Positions 53,560-61,771 of a stretch of DNA of 64,000 bases are shown here, one piece after another. Position 1 is the stretch's first letter. Every line of letters begins with the position of its first letter. Source of the stretch: Fibrisoma montanum (GTDB lineage Bacteria; Bacteroidota; Bacteroidia; Cytophagales; Spirosomataceae); the NCBI RefSeq assembly GCF_003583365.1, contig NZ_QXED01000004.1, positions 62,001 to 126,000 on the forward strand, written 5' to 3'. Both the position numbers and the translations under genes were made by a program. A model generated the notes under the pieces. It ran no database searches and was not told the DNA's origin. It saw nothing but the letters and a program-made list of their open reading frames with translations.

Positions 53560-54924
53560 CTACAATCCATACTGATCGACCAGGTAAACAATGGCCGCCA
53601 TAGAAGCCGCGCCCAAGTCGAGCTCCCGTTTGTTGACGGCTTCAAACCGGTCAATGGCCGTGTGATGGTAATCAAAGTAGCGTTGCGAATCAGGCTTAAA
53701 GCCAAACAGGACCGTGCCTGACTGCGCCAGTGGCCCTATGTCAGCACCACCACCACCGGGCCCGATCTCATGAAGGCCGTATGGAGCCAGCAGGTTTTTC
53801 CACTGCGCAACTTTGGCCTTCTGCTCAGATGTACCGACCACACCAAAGCCGCGGGGCGTGAAGCCTCCGTTGTCAGATTCAACGGCCGCGATATGTTTCT
53901 CGTTGTTCTTTTTGGCGTAGTCTGCGTAGCCAATGCCACCCCGCAGGCCGTTCTCTTCATTCATGAACATTACTGCCCGGATGGTTCGTTTGGGCCGGAT
54001 GCCGAGGGCTTTCATCATCCGCAGTACCTCGATGGATTGAACGCAGCCTGCTCCATCGTCGTGGGCACCCTCTGCCAGGTCCCACGAGTCGAGATGGCCA
54101 CCAACAACGATAATTTCGTCTGGTTTTTCGGAGCCTTTGATTTCGCCCACTACGTTGTAGGATTTCGCGTCGGGCAGGCTCTGGCAGTTTTGTTTGAAAT
54201 AGAACGTCAGGTTCGGGTCTTCCCTGAGCAGGCGGCTGAGTGCGTCGGCCCCGTTGGTACTGATGGCAGCCGTCGGAATGAGCGGCACACCAACGCCGTA
54301 GCGCATGCCACCCGTGTGCGGGTTATCATCCTGGGCGGTGGTCATCGAGCGGACGATAGCGCCTACAGCCCCAAGTTTGGCCGCAAACGTAGCGCCGTTG
54401 GCCCGCTGATCGACGGCTCCGCCGTATGCTTCGAACGTGTTGAGTTTGGTTGGGTCCATCGGGCGGTTGTAAAACACAATTTTGCCCTTAATCTTGTCCG
54501 CGCCCAAAGCTTCCAGTTCCTTAAAGTTTTTTACCTCAACTACGCCCGCTTCGATGCCTTTGGGTGGCGTGGCGACTGAGCCTCCCAGCGCAGCGATGGG
54601 CACGGTCAGTTTCCGCTTGCCCGTCCGGATGTAGGCTTCTTCCCGGGGTCCGCGCTCCCAGTGCGGCACCATCACTTCCTGCAGAAAAACCCGGTCGAAT
54701 CCTTCTTTTTCCATTGTTTGTCTGGCCCAGTCAACGGCTTTCTGCGCCCCGGTTGAACCGCTGAGCCGCGGGCCGACCTGCTTGGTGATCTGCCGCAGCC
54801 ACTCGTAGGATTTGCCGTTTGTAAGCGTCTCGCTGAACAGCCTGCGAATGGCGGCCGAGTCCGGCGACTGAGCCAATAAGGTGGTGGATAGTAAGGCCAA
54901 ACCAAAGGAAAACGTAATCTTCAT
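53560..54924 (-). CDS. M28 family zinc peptidase with PA domain
   Basis: Exported aminopeptidase or carboxypeptidase Q-like enzyme of 454 residues. A signal peptide (1-18, ending TLLAQ) is followed by a lid region, a PA insert (about 110-225) and the M28 catalytic domain. The metal ligands are all visible: GGHLDSWD (His and Asp near 274-277), AHDDGAG, NEENGLRG with the catalytic glutamate pair, ESDNGG, and the final YHHTAIDRF. So it should be active. Confidence 0.92.
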   Translation of the reverse strand: MKITFSFGLALLSTTLLAQSPDSAAIRRLFSETLTNGKSYEWLRQITKQVGPRLSGSTGAQKAVDWARQTMEKEGFDRVFLQEVMVPHWERGPREEAYIRTGKRKLTVPIAALGGSVATPPKGIEAGVVEVKNFKELEALGADKIKGKIVFYNRPMDPTKLNTFEAYGGAVDQRANGATFAAKLGAVGAIVRSMTTAQDDNPHTGGMRYGVGVPLIPTAAISTNGADALSRLLREDPNLTFYFKQNCQSLPDAKSYNVVGEIKGSEKPDEIIVVGGHLDSWDLAEGAHDDGAGCVQSIEVLRMMKALGIRPKRTIRAVMFMNEENGLRGGIGYADYAKKNNEKHIAAVESDNGGFTPRGFGVVGTSEQKAKVAQWKNLLAPYGLHEIGPGGGGADIGPLAQSGTVLFGFKPDSQRYFDYHHTAIDRFEAVNKRELDLGAASMAAIVYLVDQYGL

Positions 54925-55140
54925 ACTGTATCAGGTCGTTTTGGTCATCATAAATTCCGCTTAATTTATACAGTATGCCTGACATAGTCAGAAAGTTGTA
55001 AAACTATTGACCGCATAATTGAAATTTTCAACGGATTAAACAGCACATAGGTAACCATAGTTGAAGACAGGACATCTATGGCCCGGAAAACCAAGTAGTA
55101 ATGTCCGGGCGGTATCGTCATTCACTTATCGTTGAACGTT

Positions 55141-56115
55141 ATGGCAACTCAATCCATTAGTCACTTTTTTTCCAGCCTTTGGATACTGCTGAAGGACTCT
55201 TACAATGGGTTTATGAATGACCGTTGTCTGAAGCTAAGCGCAGCCCTGGCGTATTATACCGTGTTTTCGCTGGCTCCCCTGCTGGTTCTGGTGATGTCGC
55301 TGATTAGTATTTTTCTGGGCGAAGACGCGATTCAGGGACAGATTTTCTCGCAGATCAACGGCCTGGTGGGCAACCAGGCAGCCAAACAGATCCAGGATAT
55401 GATCAAGGCCGTGGAGCTGTCGGGCAAAACCAATACGGCACTGGGCATTGGTATCGTTACCCTCCTGATCGGTGCTACATCGATCTTTGTCGAAATTCAG
55501 GACTCGGTTAATCTCATCTGGCGAGTAAAGGCAAAACCGAAACGGGGCTGGCTCAAGCTGCTCAAAGACCGGCTGCTGTCTTCATCGCTGGTTATTAGTC
55601 TTGGGTTTCTGCTGCTGGTGTCGCTGATCGTCAACGGGCTTGTGCTGGCGCTAGGTGATTTCATGACGCGGTACGTTCCGCAAATTGGCGTATTGCTGAT
55701 CAGCGCTTTCAACTTTCTGGTCAGTACGGCGGTCATAACCGTTCTCTTTGGAATCATTTTCAAAGTGTTGCCCGACGCCAAAATTGCCTGGAAGGATGTA
55801 CGGTGGGGGGCTTTCTTTACGGCTCTGTTGTTTATGCTGGGCCGCTACCTGATCGGGCTGTATGTTGAAACCACAACCACCAGTTCGGCTTACGGAGCCG
55901 CCGGTTCGCTGATTGTTATTCTGGTCTGGATCTATTACACAGCCGCCATTCTGTATTTCGGTGCCGAGTTTACGCAGGCTTATGCCAACCACTTTGGGGT
56001 GAAGATCGAACCTGCCGATTACGCTGTGTACGTCGAACAGGTTGAGCGCGAACGGGACGTTGCGGTTATTCCGACCGAGCACAAAATTGAGGGCGCGCGA
56101 AATAAAGAACGGTAA
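55141..56115 (+). CDS. YihY/virulence factor BrkB family membrane protein
   Basis: Inner-membrane protein of 324 residues with about six membrane segments; the family was once wrongly called ribonuclease BN, and a role in lipid transport has been proposed. Landmarks are ALAYYTVFSLAPLLVLVMSL (about 35-54), TSIFVEIQDSVNLIWRVK, and YGAAGSLIVILVWIYYTAAI plus LYFGAEFTQAYA. I chose the ATG at 55141; the in-frame TTG at 55132 is less likely. The upstream spacer (54925-55140) has a nine-base inverted repeat (ATACTGTAT...ATACAGTAT) and no gene. Confidence 0.88.
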   Translation: MATQSISHFFSSLWILLKDSYNGFMNDRCLKLSAALAYYTVFSLAPLLVLVMSLISIFLGEDAIQGQIFSQINGLVGNQAAKQIQDMIKAVELSGKTNTALGIGIVTLLIGATSIFVEIQDSVNLIWRVKAKPKRGWLKLLKDRLLSSSLVISLGFLLLVSLIVNGLVLALGDFMTRYVPQIGVLLISAFNFLVSTAVITVLFGIIFKVLPDAKIAWKDVRWGAFFTALLFMLGRYLIGLYVETTTTSSAYGAAGSLIVILVWIYYTAAILYFGAEFTQAYANHFGVKIEPADYAVYVEQVERERDVAVIPTEHKIEGARNKER

Positions 56116-56218
56116 GGGAGGTGAATTTTGTTTACACAACGGATTGTTTGTCAGGGGGCAACCCTTGGCAAACGACCATTGAAACCGGCAGAAAACCTGA
56201 ATTTACCAACTTCCTCGT

Positions 56219-57124
56219 ATGGACTTTATCGATTACTACAGCGTCCTGGGCGTACCGAACGATGCGTCGGAGGATGACATAAAGAAAGCGTATCGGAAAC
56301 TGGCCCGGAAGCATCACCCGGATCTGCACCCGAACGATCCGGAGGCTCATAAAAAATTTCAGCAGATCAACGAAGCTAATGAAGTGCTGAGCGACCCGGA
56401 CAAGCGTAAAAAATACGATCAGTACGGCAAAGACTGGCAACACGCCGATCAGTTTGAAGAAGCCAGACGGCAGCAGCAGCAACGACGGTCGTACGCCCAG
56501 GGCACCACCGGCGATTTTGATTTTTCGGAGGGCTTTGGTGGATCCGATTTCTCGGACTTCTTTTCGTCGCTGTTTGGGCAGGAGGCTGGGGCAGGGCGTG
56601 GTCAGCGCCAAACCCGGTACCGCGGGCCCGACTATGAAGCTGAACTGCACCTGAGCCTGCGGGATGCATACACTACCCATAAGCAAACGCTGACCGTTCG
56701 TGGTAAAACCATCCGCATTACGGTGCTGGCCGGTGTGGAAAACGGGCAGAAGATCAAACTGACCGGCTACGGTGGCCCCGGTGTAAGCGGTGGTCCGGAC
56801 GGTGACCTGTACATTACGTTCGTCATTGCCGACGATCCGCGCTATAAACGTAAAGGGGATGATCTGTTCGTAGACGAAGAAATTGATCTTTACATGGCGG
56901 TACTGGGTGGCGAAAAAATCATTGAAACGCTCGACGGGAAAGTCAGGGTAACCGTACCGGCCGGCACGCAGAACGGAACGAAAATACGGTTAAAGGGCAA
57001 GGGGTTTCCGGTCTATAAACAGGAAGGAACCTTTGGCGATCTGTACGTGCAATGGCAGGTAAAACTGCCGACGAATCTGACAGAAGAGCAGAAAGAATTA
57101 TTCCGAAAACTAGCCGCCCTCTAA
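56219..57124 (+). CDS. DnaJ-like curved-DNA-binding/co-chaperone protein (CbpA-like)
   Basis: J-domain co-chaperone for DnaK, 301 residues, without the DnaJ zinc finger. The J domain (about 4-68) has the HPD motif (HHPDLHP), then a Gln/Arg-rich and Gly/Phe/Ser linker (about 78-130) and two C-terminal beta domains with [20 protein letters not shown] and [20 protein letters not shown]. The gene is 12 bases upstream of a CbpM-like gene, which in E. coli blocks CbpA, so the pair is likely an operon. Confidence 0.9.
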   Translation: MDFIDYYSVLGVPNDASEDDIKKAYRKLARKHHPDLHPNDPEAHKKFQQINEANEVLSDPDKRKKYDQYGKDWQHADQFEEARRQQQQRRSYAQGTTGDFDFSEGFGGSDFSDFFSSLFGQEAGAGRGQRQTRYRGPDYEAELHLSLRDAYTTHKQTLTVRGKTIRITVLAGVENGQKIKLTGYGGPGVSGGPDGDLYITFVIADDPRYKRKGDDLFVDEEIDLYMAVLGGEKIIETLDGKVRVTVPAGTQNGTKIRLKGKGFPVYKQEGTFGDLYVQWQVKLPTNLTEEQKELFRKLAAL

Positions 57125-57136
57125 CCAGTAATTCGT

Positions 57137-57424
57137 ATGGAGACTTTAGTATCGGTCAATGAATTTTGCGTCTACCACCACGTCGAAGTCAGCTTTATTT
57201 ATTTGCTGGAGCAACGTGGATTGATACAGACCACCCTGATTGATCAGGCCGTGTACGTTCATCCCGAACACGTAGCCCGGCTGGAGAAACTGGTTAGACT
57301 GCACCAGGACCTGTCCATTCATTCGGATGATCTTGATATTGTGATCAACCTGCTCGATCAGCTGGAACACCTGCAGCATCAGGTTGTTCAACTGCAAAAC
57401 CGGCTGGCTTTCTATGAGCACTGA
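57137..57424 (+). CDS. cbpM: chaperone modulator CbpM-like protein
   Basis: Small protein of 95 residues of the CbpM/MerR-like type. In E. coli CbpM binds the J domain of CbpA and inhibits it. The N-terminal part looks like a short MerR-type helix-turn-helix (VSVNEFCVYHHVEVSFIYLL, about 5-24), followed by a C-terminal helix pair rich in Leu, Gln and His. It lies 12 bases after the CbpA-like gene, matching the known cbpA-cbpM order. A hairpin follows. Confidence 0.8.
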   Translation: METLVSVNEFCVYHHVEVSFIYLLEQRGLIQTTLIDQAVYVHPEHVARLEKLVRLHQDLSIHSDDLDIVINLLDQLEHLQHQVVQLQNRLAFYEH

Positions 57425-57432
57425 ACAACCAC

Positions 57433-57453
57433 GGCCAGCCGTTACGGCTGGCC
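57433..57453. terminator. hairpin between cbpM and the SRPBCC gene
   Basis: GGCCAGCC, a GTTAC loop, and GGCTGGCC form an eight-pair GC stem between convergent genes. No clear T tail. Confidence 0.5.
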
Positions 57454-57462
57454 ATCGCTGCT

Positions 57463-57945
57463 TTACGCCATGGCCAGCTCCATAACAGCCACCTGCTCAT
57501 GGCCTGTCTCGTTCCGGCTTTCCAGCAATTGCTTCAACGTACCTACATCCTCTCTGATCAGGCGGGTGAACAAGTCGGCCGTTTGTGCAGGCAGAAGCCC
57601 ATACGTACCGGTCGGCTCAAGAGTAAGCTCATACGTAAAATAGGTGTGGTTGCCCACCGGTTCGAACAGCCGCTGCCCCCACATGGGCATTGTCGCTCTG
57701 GTCGACCGGAAGGTTACCCGGGCATCAGCCTCTACCGTTTCAATTACGCCCTGCATGGTAAACCGGTTGCCCAGGTACGTGACGGTTTCCTGAATTAGCA
57801 TGTTTGCAACCGGCGGGCCAGACACAATCGGCCAGCGGGCGCTCAGACCAGTGCGCCATAATGAGTCGTTGTCGGCGCAGCCTGCAAAGGCAAATACTTC
57901 GCCGACAGGGCGTTCGATGATTTCGGATACGTGAATGCTGATCAT
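57463..57945 (-). CDS. SRPBCC (START-like) family protein
   Basis: Cytoplasmic protein of 160 residues with the START-like ligand-binding fold. Typical features are the start IHVSEIIERPVGEVFAFAGC (4-23), an alternation of strands (RFTMQGVIETVEADARVTFR, YFTYELTLEP), and a long C-terminal helix (about 123-150). The ligand is unknown; there is no active-site motif. The stop lies close to the hairpin shared with cbpM. Confidence 0.75.
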   Translation of the reverse strand: MISIHVSEIIERPVGEVFAFAGCADNDSLWRTGLSARWPIVSGPPVANMLIQETVTYLGNRFTMQGVIETVEADARVTFRSTRATMPMWGQRLFEPVGNHTYFTYELTLEPTGTYGLLPAQTADLFTRLIREDVGTLKQLLESRNETGHEQVAVMELAMA

Positions 57946-58137
57946 GTTGATGGTAGTTTTTGTGGTTAAAGTGTTTGTTGTTTTATGATATTGATGCAGA
58001 GGAGGTTAAACAAATTGTATGGTAAAGGTAAGGTGCCCTCCGACGGAGCCCGAGCCCAAAACCATCGAACCGGAAAAGTCAGCCGCTGAACCGTAATTAA
58101 ATGGGAGTCAACGAGCCGCCCCGAAGTTGTTACCAAC

Positions 58138-58171
58138 AAAAAACCTGACCGGTCGACCGGTCAGGTTTTTT
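58138..58171 (-). terminator. perfect palindrome terminator after the esterase gene
   Basis: Seventeen bases (58138-58154) are followed directly by their exact inverse (58155-58171), with A and T runs at the ends and a core ACCTGACCGGTCGACCGGT. It would end transcription of the minus-strand esterase. Confidence 0.8.
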
Positions 58172-58195
58172 GCAAAGCCCTTGGCAGAAAGGTGC

Positions 58196-59362
58196 TTACT
58201 GAAACAGAAGCGGGGCGTATTCATTAAGATACTGCCGCCAGTTGATCCAGGTATGTCCGCCGTCGGTTTCCTTGTATTGGTACTTGATCTTGTGCTGGTC
58301 GAACAGGGCCATGGTTTGTTTACAGGATTCCAGCAGGAAATCATCCTTTCCGATCTGAAACAGAAACAGCTTGTTGTTTTTACTGAACGCCGGATCCTGC
58401 AGCGTTTTGGCGTATCGGGTACCGGCTTCGTTAGCTGTGCCGCCGAAGAAGCCCGAACTGAACACGCCAACGTAGCTGAACAGTTCGGGATGCAGCAGGG
58501 CTACGTTCAGGGTCTGGATGCCGCCCATCGACAAGCCGGCCAGGGCTCGTTTGTCACGACCGGCCAGCGTACGGTAATGCTTTTCTACATAAGGCATCAC
58601 ATCATTAACCAGCTCATTCGCAAACATCTCCTGCATTTGCGGAAGCCGCTGCGCAAAATCGGCCATGCTGGAAGATGGCGGCATCGGCATACTGCCGTTG
58701 GGCATCACCACGACCATGGGCCTGGCCTTACCGGCCGCGATCAGATTGTCCAGAATGAAACCGGCCCGGCCAATGGTATTCCAGCCCGAATCATCATCGC
58801 CCCCGCCGTGGAGCAGGTAAAACACCGGATACCTGGTTTTGCCCTGCTCGTAGCCGGGCGGGGTGTAGACGTGCATCCGGCGGGGCATAGCCAGCGACTT
58901 GGACTGGTACCAGACCTGGCGTACTTCGCCGTGCGGCACCGGCTGAATTTCCTCGAAGGTGGTTTCACTGCCTGTTACGGCCATCATGTTTTCGAGGCTG
59001 CTGATGCCCTGTTTGATGACCGGATTTTTAGGGTCCATCGTACGCACGCCATCGACCGTCAGGGTGTAGCTGTAGTAATCCGGTTTGAGCGGCCCTATAA
59101 CTACCGACCAGACGCCCTGGTCGTTTCTGGTCAGATTGAGTGGTTTGCCTCCGCCCAGAAAATCGCCCGAAACGATCACCTCGCTGGCTTTGGGCGCGAA
59201 GATGCGGATGGCCACCCGATTGTTGGCCAGTACCTGTGGTGACGTGAGTGTGTCATTTGGGGTTGGCTGCCGCTGAGGTGTTTGAGCCATAAGTTGTCGG
59301 CCAGCCAGCAGAATGATGATAAGCAGCACCTTCGTAAAGCGCTCCCAAAGTTTAAATGACAT
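58196..59362 (-). CDS. exported esterase with N-terminal beta-sandwich domain (CE1/feruloyl esterase-like)
   Basis: Predicted alpha/beta-hydrolase, 388 residues. A signal peptide (about 1-26, ending QLMAQ) is followed by a beta-sandwich domain of the CBM48/esterase-N type (about 45-130) and an esterase-D-like catalytic domain. The nucleophile elbow is GLSMGG near 265-270, the catalytic histidine is in GGHTWINWR near the C-terminus, and the oxyanion region is YLLHGGGDDDSGW (about 188-200). It resembles feruloyl or acetyl-xylan esterases, but the substrate is unknown and no polysaccharide-utilisation genes lie beside it. Confidence 0.88.
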   Translation of the reverse strand: MSFKLWERFTKVLLIIILLAGRQLMAQTPQRQPTPNDTLTSPQVLANNRVAIRIFAPKASEVIVSGDFLGGGKPLNLTRNDQGVWSVVIGPLKPDYYSYTLTVDGVRTMDPKNPVIKQGISSLENMMAVTGSETTFEEIQPVPHGEVRQVWYQSKSLAMPRRMHVYTPPGYEQGKTRYPVFYLLHGGGDDDSGWNTIGRAGFILDNLIAAGKARPMVVVMPNGSMPMPPSSSMADFAQRLPQMQEMFANELVNDVMPYVEKHYRTLAGRDKRALAGLSMGGIQTLNVALLHPELFSYVGVFSSGFFGGTANEAGTRYAKTLQDPAFSKNNKLFLFQIGKDDFLLESCKQTMALFDQHKIKYQYKETDGGHTWINWRQYLNEYAPLLFQ

Positions 59363-59510
59363 AAGGCTGAAGGGTTAAGAGTTTTTGTTAAAAAGCAGGG
59401 CGTTTCGGATTATACCCATTCTCAGACTGTGGGACACTTTGACGTATATTTTGTTATACTTGCTAAGGTAAACACCTGTGTTTTAGTCTCCACCATGCAG
59501 CAACCTCCTT

Positions 59511-60122
59511 ATGGCTTTCTTCAACAAAGGATTTGGGCGTAAACGCGATCAGACAGCCAGTGACCGGATTCCGCCCGGCCAGTACGAAACCCGCGATTTT
59601 CCTGTGCTGACCGCCGGTCCAACGCCCCGTATTCCACTCACAACCTGGTCATTCACGCTGGAAGGACTGGTTGAATCGCCGGTACGGTGGAACTGGGATG
59701 AGTTTAACGCCCTGCCGCATCAGTCGTTCACGAACGATATTCACTGCGTAACGAAGTGGTCGAAGCTCGACACCCATTGGGAAGGCGTCAGCATTGATAC
59801 GTTGCTCGAACACGTTACGGTAAAGCCTGAAGCTCGCTTCGTGATGGCCTATTCGTATGGCGATTACACGACGAACATGCCCCTCGACGACCTGCGCAAT
59901 GGTAAGGCTTTTATCGGATTCCGCTTTGAAGGGTTGCCGCTGGCTCCCGAACACGGTGGGCCCGCCCGGCTGGTGGTGCCGCACCTGTATTTCTGGAAAA
60001 GCGCCAAATGGATAAAAGGGCTGCGGTTTATGGAGCATGACCAACCCGGTTTCTGGGAACGGGGCGGGTACAGTATGTACGGCGATCCCTGGCAGGAACA
60101 ACGGTATCGTAGCGATGATTAA
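59511..60122 (+). CDS. cytoplasmic sulfite-oxidase-like molybdenum cofactor protein
   Basis: Molybdopterin-binding oxidoreductase domain of the sulfite oxidase/YedY superfamily, 203 residues, with no signal peptide and no second domain. The Mo-ligand Cys is in DIHCVTKWSK near residue 82-91; other landmarks are FTLEGLVESPVRWNWDEF, HGGPARLVVPHLYFWKSAKW and a short C-terminus. It is the first gene of a four-gene operon; the next is an FNR-like reductase 17 bases on, and the third a DUF6510 protein. So electrons probably pass from NAD(P)H through the flavoprotein to this enzyme, or the reverse; the substrate is unknown. Confidence 0.85.
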   Translation: MAFFNKGFGRKRDQTASDRIPPGQYETRDFPVLTAGPTPRIPLTTWSFTLEGLVESPVRWNWDEFNALPHQSFTNDIHCVTKWSKLDTHWEGVSIDTLLEHVTVKPEARFVMAYSYGDYTTNMPLDDLRNGKAFIGFRFEGLPLAPEHGGPARLVVPHLYFWKSAKWIKGLRFMEHDQPGFWERGGYSMYGDPWQEQRYRSDD

Positions 60123-60139
60123 GCCACCCACCGGAGCCT

Positions 60140-60880
60140 ATGGAGCGAATTCAGTGGCAGCTTGCACGAGTAAAGTCCATCGTGCAGGAAACGCCCCGTG
60201 TCAAAACGTTTACGTTAGCCTTACCACACTGGACACCTCACCTGCCCGGTCAGCACTACGATCTGCGATTAACCGCGGAAGATGGTTATCAGGCACAGCG
60301 CAGTTATTCGATTGCGTCTCCCCCCGAACAAACGGGCGAAATCGACCTGACTGTCGAACTGATTGACGATGGCGAGGTGTCAGCGTATTTACACGAAGGA
60401 ATTACGGTAGGTGATCAGCTGGAGGTCAGGGGGCCAATCGGTGGGTATTTTGTCTGGCGCGACGCTATGAAACATGAGCCGCTGCTGCTGGTGGCCGGTG
60501 GCTCAGGGGTTGTTCCGCTCATAGCTATGCTTCGGCACCGGACAAAAATTGGGGCCACGAATCCAACCCGGCTGCTTTTCAGCGTGCGATCGGTCGAAGA
60601 GGCCATTTACCGGACCGAACTGGAGGAGATGGCGAAGCAGGACGCGCAGTTTGAACTGCTGCTGACGTACACCCGCGAGGCCCCGGCCGGCTGGACCGGC
60701 TACCATCGCCGGATTGACCGGACAATTCTGACGGACGTACTGAACCGGTTTGCAACCCAGCCGTTTTCGTTTATTTGTGGGCCGACGTTGTTGGTGGAGC
60801 AGGTAGCCAACACGCTGGCTGAACTGGGCTTGCCTGCCGACACGATTCGAACCGAACGATTTGGACCAACCGGTACGTAA
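60140..60880 (+). CDS. FNR-like FAD/NAD(P)-binding oxidoreductase
   Basis: Ferredoxin-reductase-type flavoprotein of 246 residues, without a ferredoxin domain. The FAD motif is RSYSIAS (about 54-60), the NAD(P)-binding loop is VAGGSGVVPLIAM (about 118-130) and CGPT near 213-216 is the usual nucleotide-site motif. It starts 17 bases after the molybdoenzyme gene and ends 13 bases before the DUF6510 gene. As a partner of a soluble molybdoenzyme it likely feeds or removes electrons with NAD(P)H. Confidence 0.87.
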   Translation: MERIQWQLARVKSIVQETPRVKTFTLALPHWTPHLPGQHYDLRLTAEDGYQAQRSYSIASPPEQTGEIDLTVELIDDGEVSAYLHEGITVGDQLEVRGPIGGYFVWRDAMKHEPLLLVAGGSGVVPLIAMLRHRTKIGATNPTRLLFSVRSVEEAIYRTELEEMAKQDAQFELLLTYTREAPAGWTGYHRRIDRTILTDVLNRFATQPFSFICGPTLLVEQVANTLAELGLPADTIRTERFGPTGT

Positions 60881-60893
60881 AACCAATCTGGCC

Positions 60894-61187
60894 ATGAACC
60901 CGGAAACCGATACGATTAACGAAGCGCTCCGATTGGATGGCAATGCCGTTGCCGGTGATCTGCAAATGCTTATGGGGTTCGACGTTACGCTGCTACAGGC
61001 ACAGTGCCGCCACTGCCGGAAGGATGGCGTGTTTGCGTCGTTAATAGCTTATGTCAGAGGGCCGGGGATCGTGCTGCGCTGCCCAACCTGCGAAGGACTG
61101 GTCCTGCAGATCGTGAAGACTCCTACGTCTGTTATCGTGAATCTGGAAGGAATGGCCCGTAGCGAAATCGATCTGACAAACAGGTAA
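60894..61187 (+). CDS. DUF6510 family protein with four-cysteine site
   Basis: Small cytoplasmic protein of 97 residues. It has LDGNAVAGDLQMLMGFDVTL (about 14-33), CRHC near 39-42 and CPTC near 63-66, that is, two CxxC pairs that would bind one zinc or iron, followed by a beta-rich end. DUF6510 genes are, to my knowledge, often found with sulfite-oxidase-like and flavoprotein genes. I chose the ATG at 60894; the upstream frame from 60861 overlaps the reductase gene. A rubredoxin-like electron shuttle or a structural zinc ribbon are both possible. Confidence 0.75.
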   Translation: MNPETDTINEALRLDGNAVAGDLQMLMGFDVTLLQAQCRHCRKDGVFASLIAYVRGPGIVLRCPTCEGLVLQIVKTPTSVIVNLEGMARSEIDLTNR

Positions 61188-61204
61188 ACTACGTTCTATC
61201 GATC

Positions 61205-61675
61205 ATGAAACCGATGCGATTTTTTGTGATTTTTCTACCGCTGCTGGCGTTCGGCTGCCGCAGTGGATCGTCTGAAACGGAACGAAAAACAGCGGCTGTG
61301 ACTGATTCCGTCATGGATGCCGTTTCGCCGGCTACGAGCAGCAGGCAATGCTACAGGCAGGTAGTTGGGCGGGATACCACAATGCTTACGCTCACAACGG
61401 GGGATTCCATCGTTACCGGCGAACTGACCGTGCTGCCCTATCAGAAGGACCAGGCCCGCGGTCCCATCCGGGGAACACTGGCGAATAACCAGATCACGGC
61501 GCAATGGCAGCGAACGGGAGAGGGCGTAACGCAGCCGTACGAGGTTGTCTTCACGATGAAAGGTGATTCTGTCGTCTGGCGCGAAGGCGAGCGGGTTGAG
61601 AAACAGGGCGTCTGGGTGTTGAAAAACCCGGCGCAGAGCTACGAGTACGTACTGGCAAAAACCGATTGTCAGTAA
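61205..61675 (+). CDS. lipoprotein of unknown function
   Basis: Lipoprotein of 156 residues; lipobox Cys at residue 18 (LLAFGC), then a Ser/Thr-rich linker and a beta-rich domain with VVGRDTTMLTLTTGDSIVTG (about 53-72), YQKDQARGPIRGTL and DSVVWREGERVEK. The domain looks like the small 'MliC/DUF-type' lipoprotein sandwiches of Bacteroidota, but no family could be named. It starts 17 bases after the DUF6510 gene, so it is likely the last gene of the same operon, though its envelope location does not fit the cytoplasmic partners. Confidence 0.65.
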   Translation: MKPMRFFVIFLPLLAFGCRSGSSETERKTAAVTDSVMDAVSPATSSRQCYRQVVGRDTTMLTLTTGDSIVTGELTVLPYQKDQARGPIRGTLANNQITAQWQRTGEGVTQPYEVVFTMKGDSVVWREGERVEKQGVWVLKNPAQSYEYVLAKTDCQ

Positions 61676-61724
61676 GTCATTCCTGTTCAGAGGGAATTGA
61701 TGCGCAACTGATACCGGTAGTCTG

Positions 61725-61767
61725 AAGCCGGCTCAACCAGGTTTACAAAGCCTGGTTGAGCCGGCTT
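61725..61767. terminator. bidirectional terminator between the lipoprotein and OPT genes
   Basis: A perfect 17-pair stem (61725-61741 with 61751-61767) with a nine-base loop, starting AAGCCGGCTCAACCAGG on the left arm. It lies between two convergent genes. Confidence 0.75.
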
Positions 61768-61771
61768 TAGA

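Noticed and set aside
53770-54579. Plus-strand open frame of 269 codons
   Set aside because: Antisense to the M28 peptidase, whose full set of metal ligands is intact.
58127-59242. Plus-strand open frame of 371 codons
   Set aside because: It lies opposite the esterase gene, whose family motifs and signal peptide are clear. The plus-strand product has no recognisable pattern and crosses the terminator palindrome.
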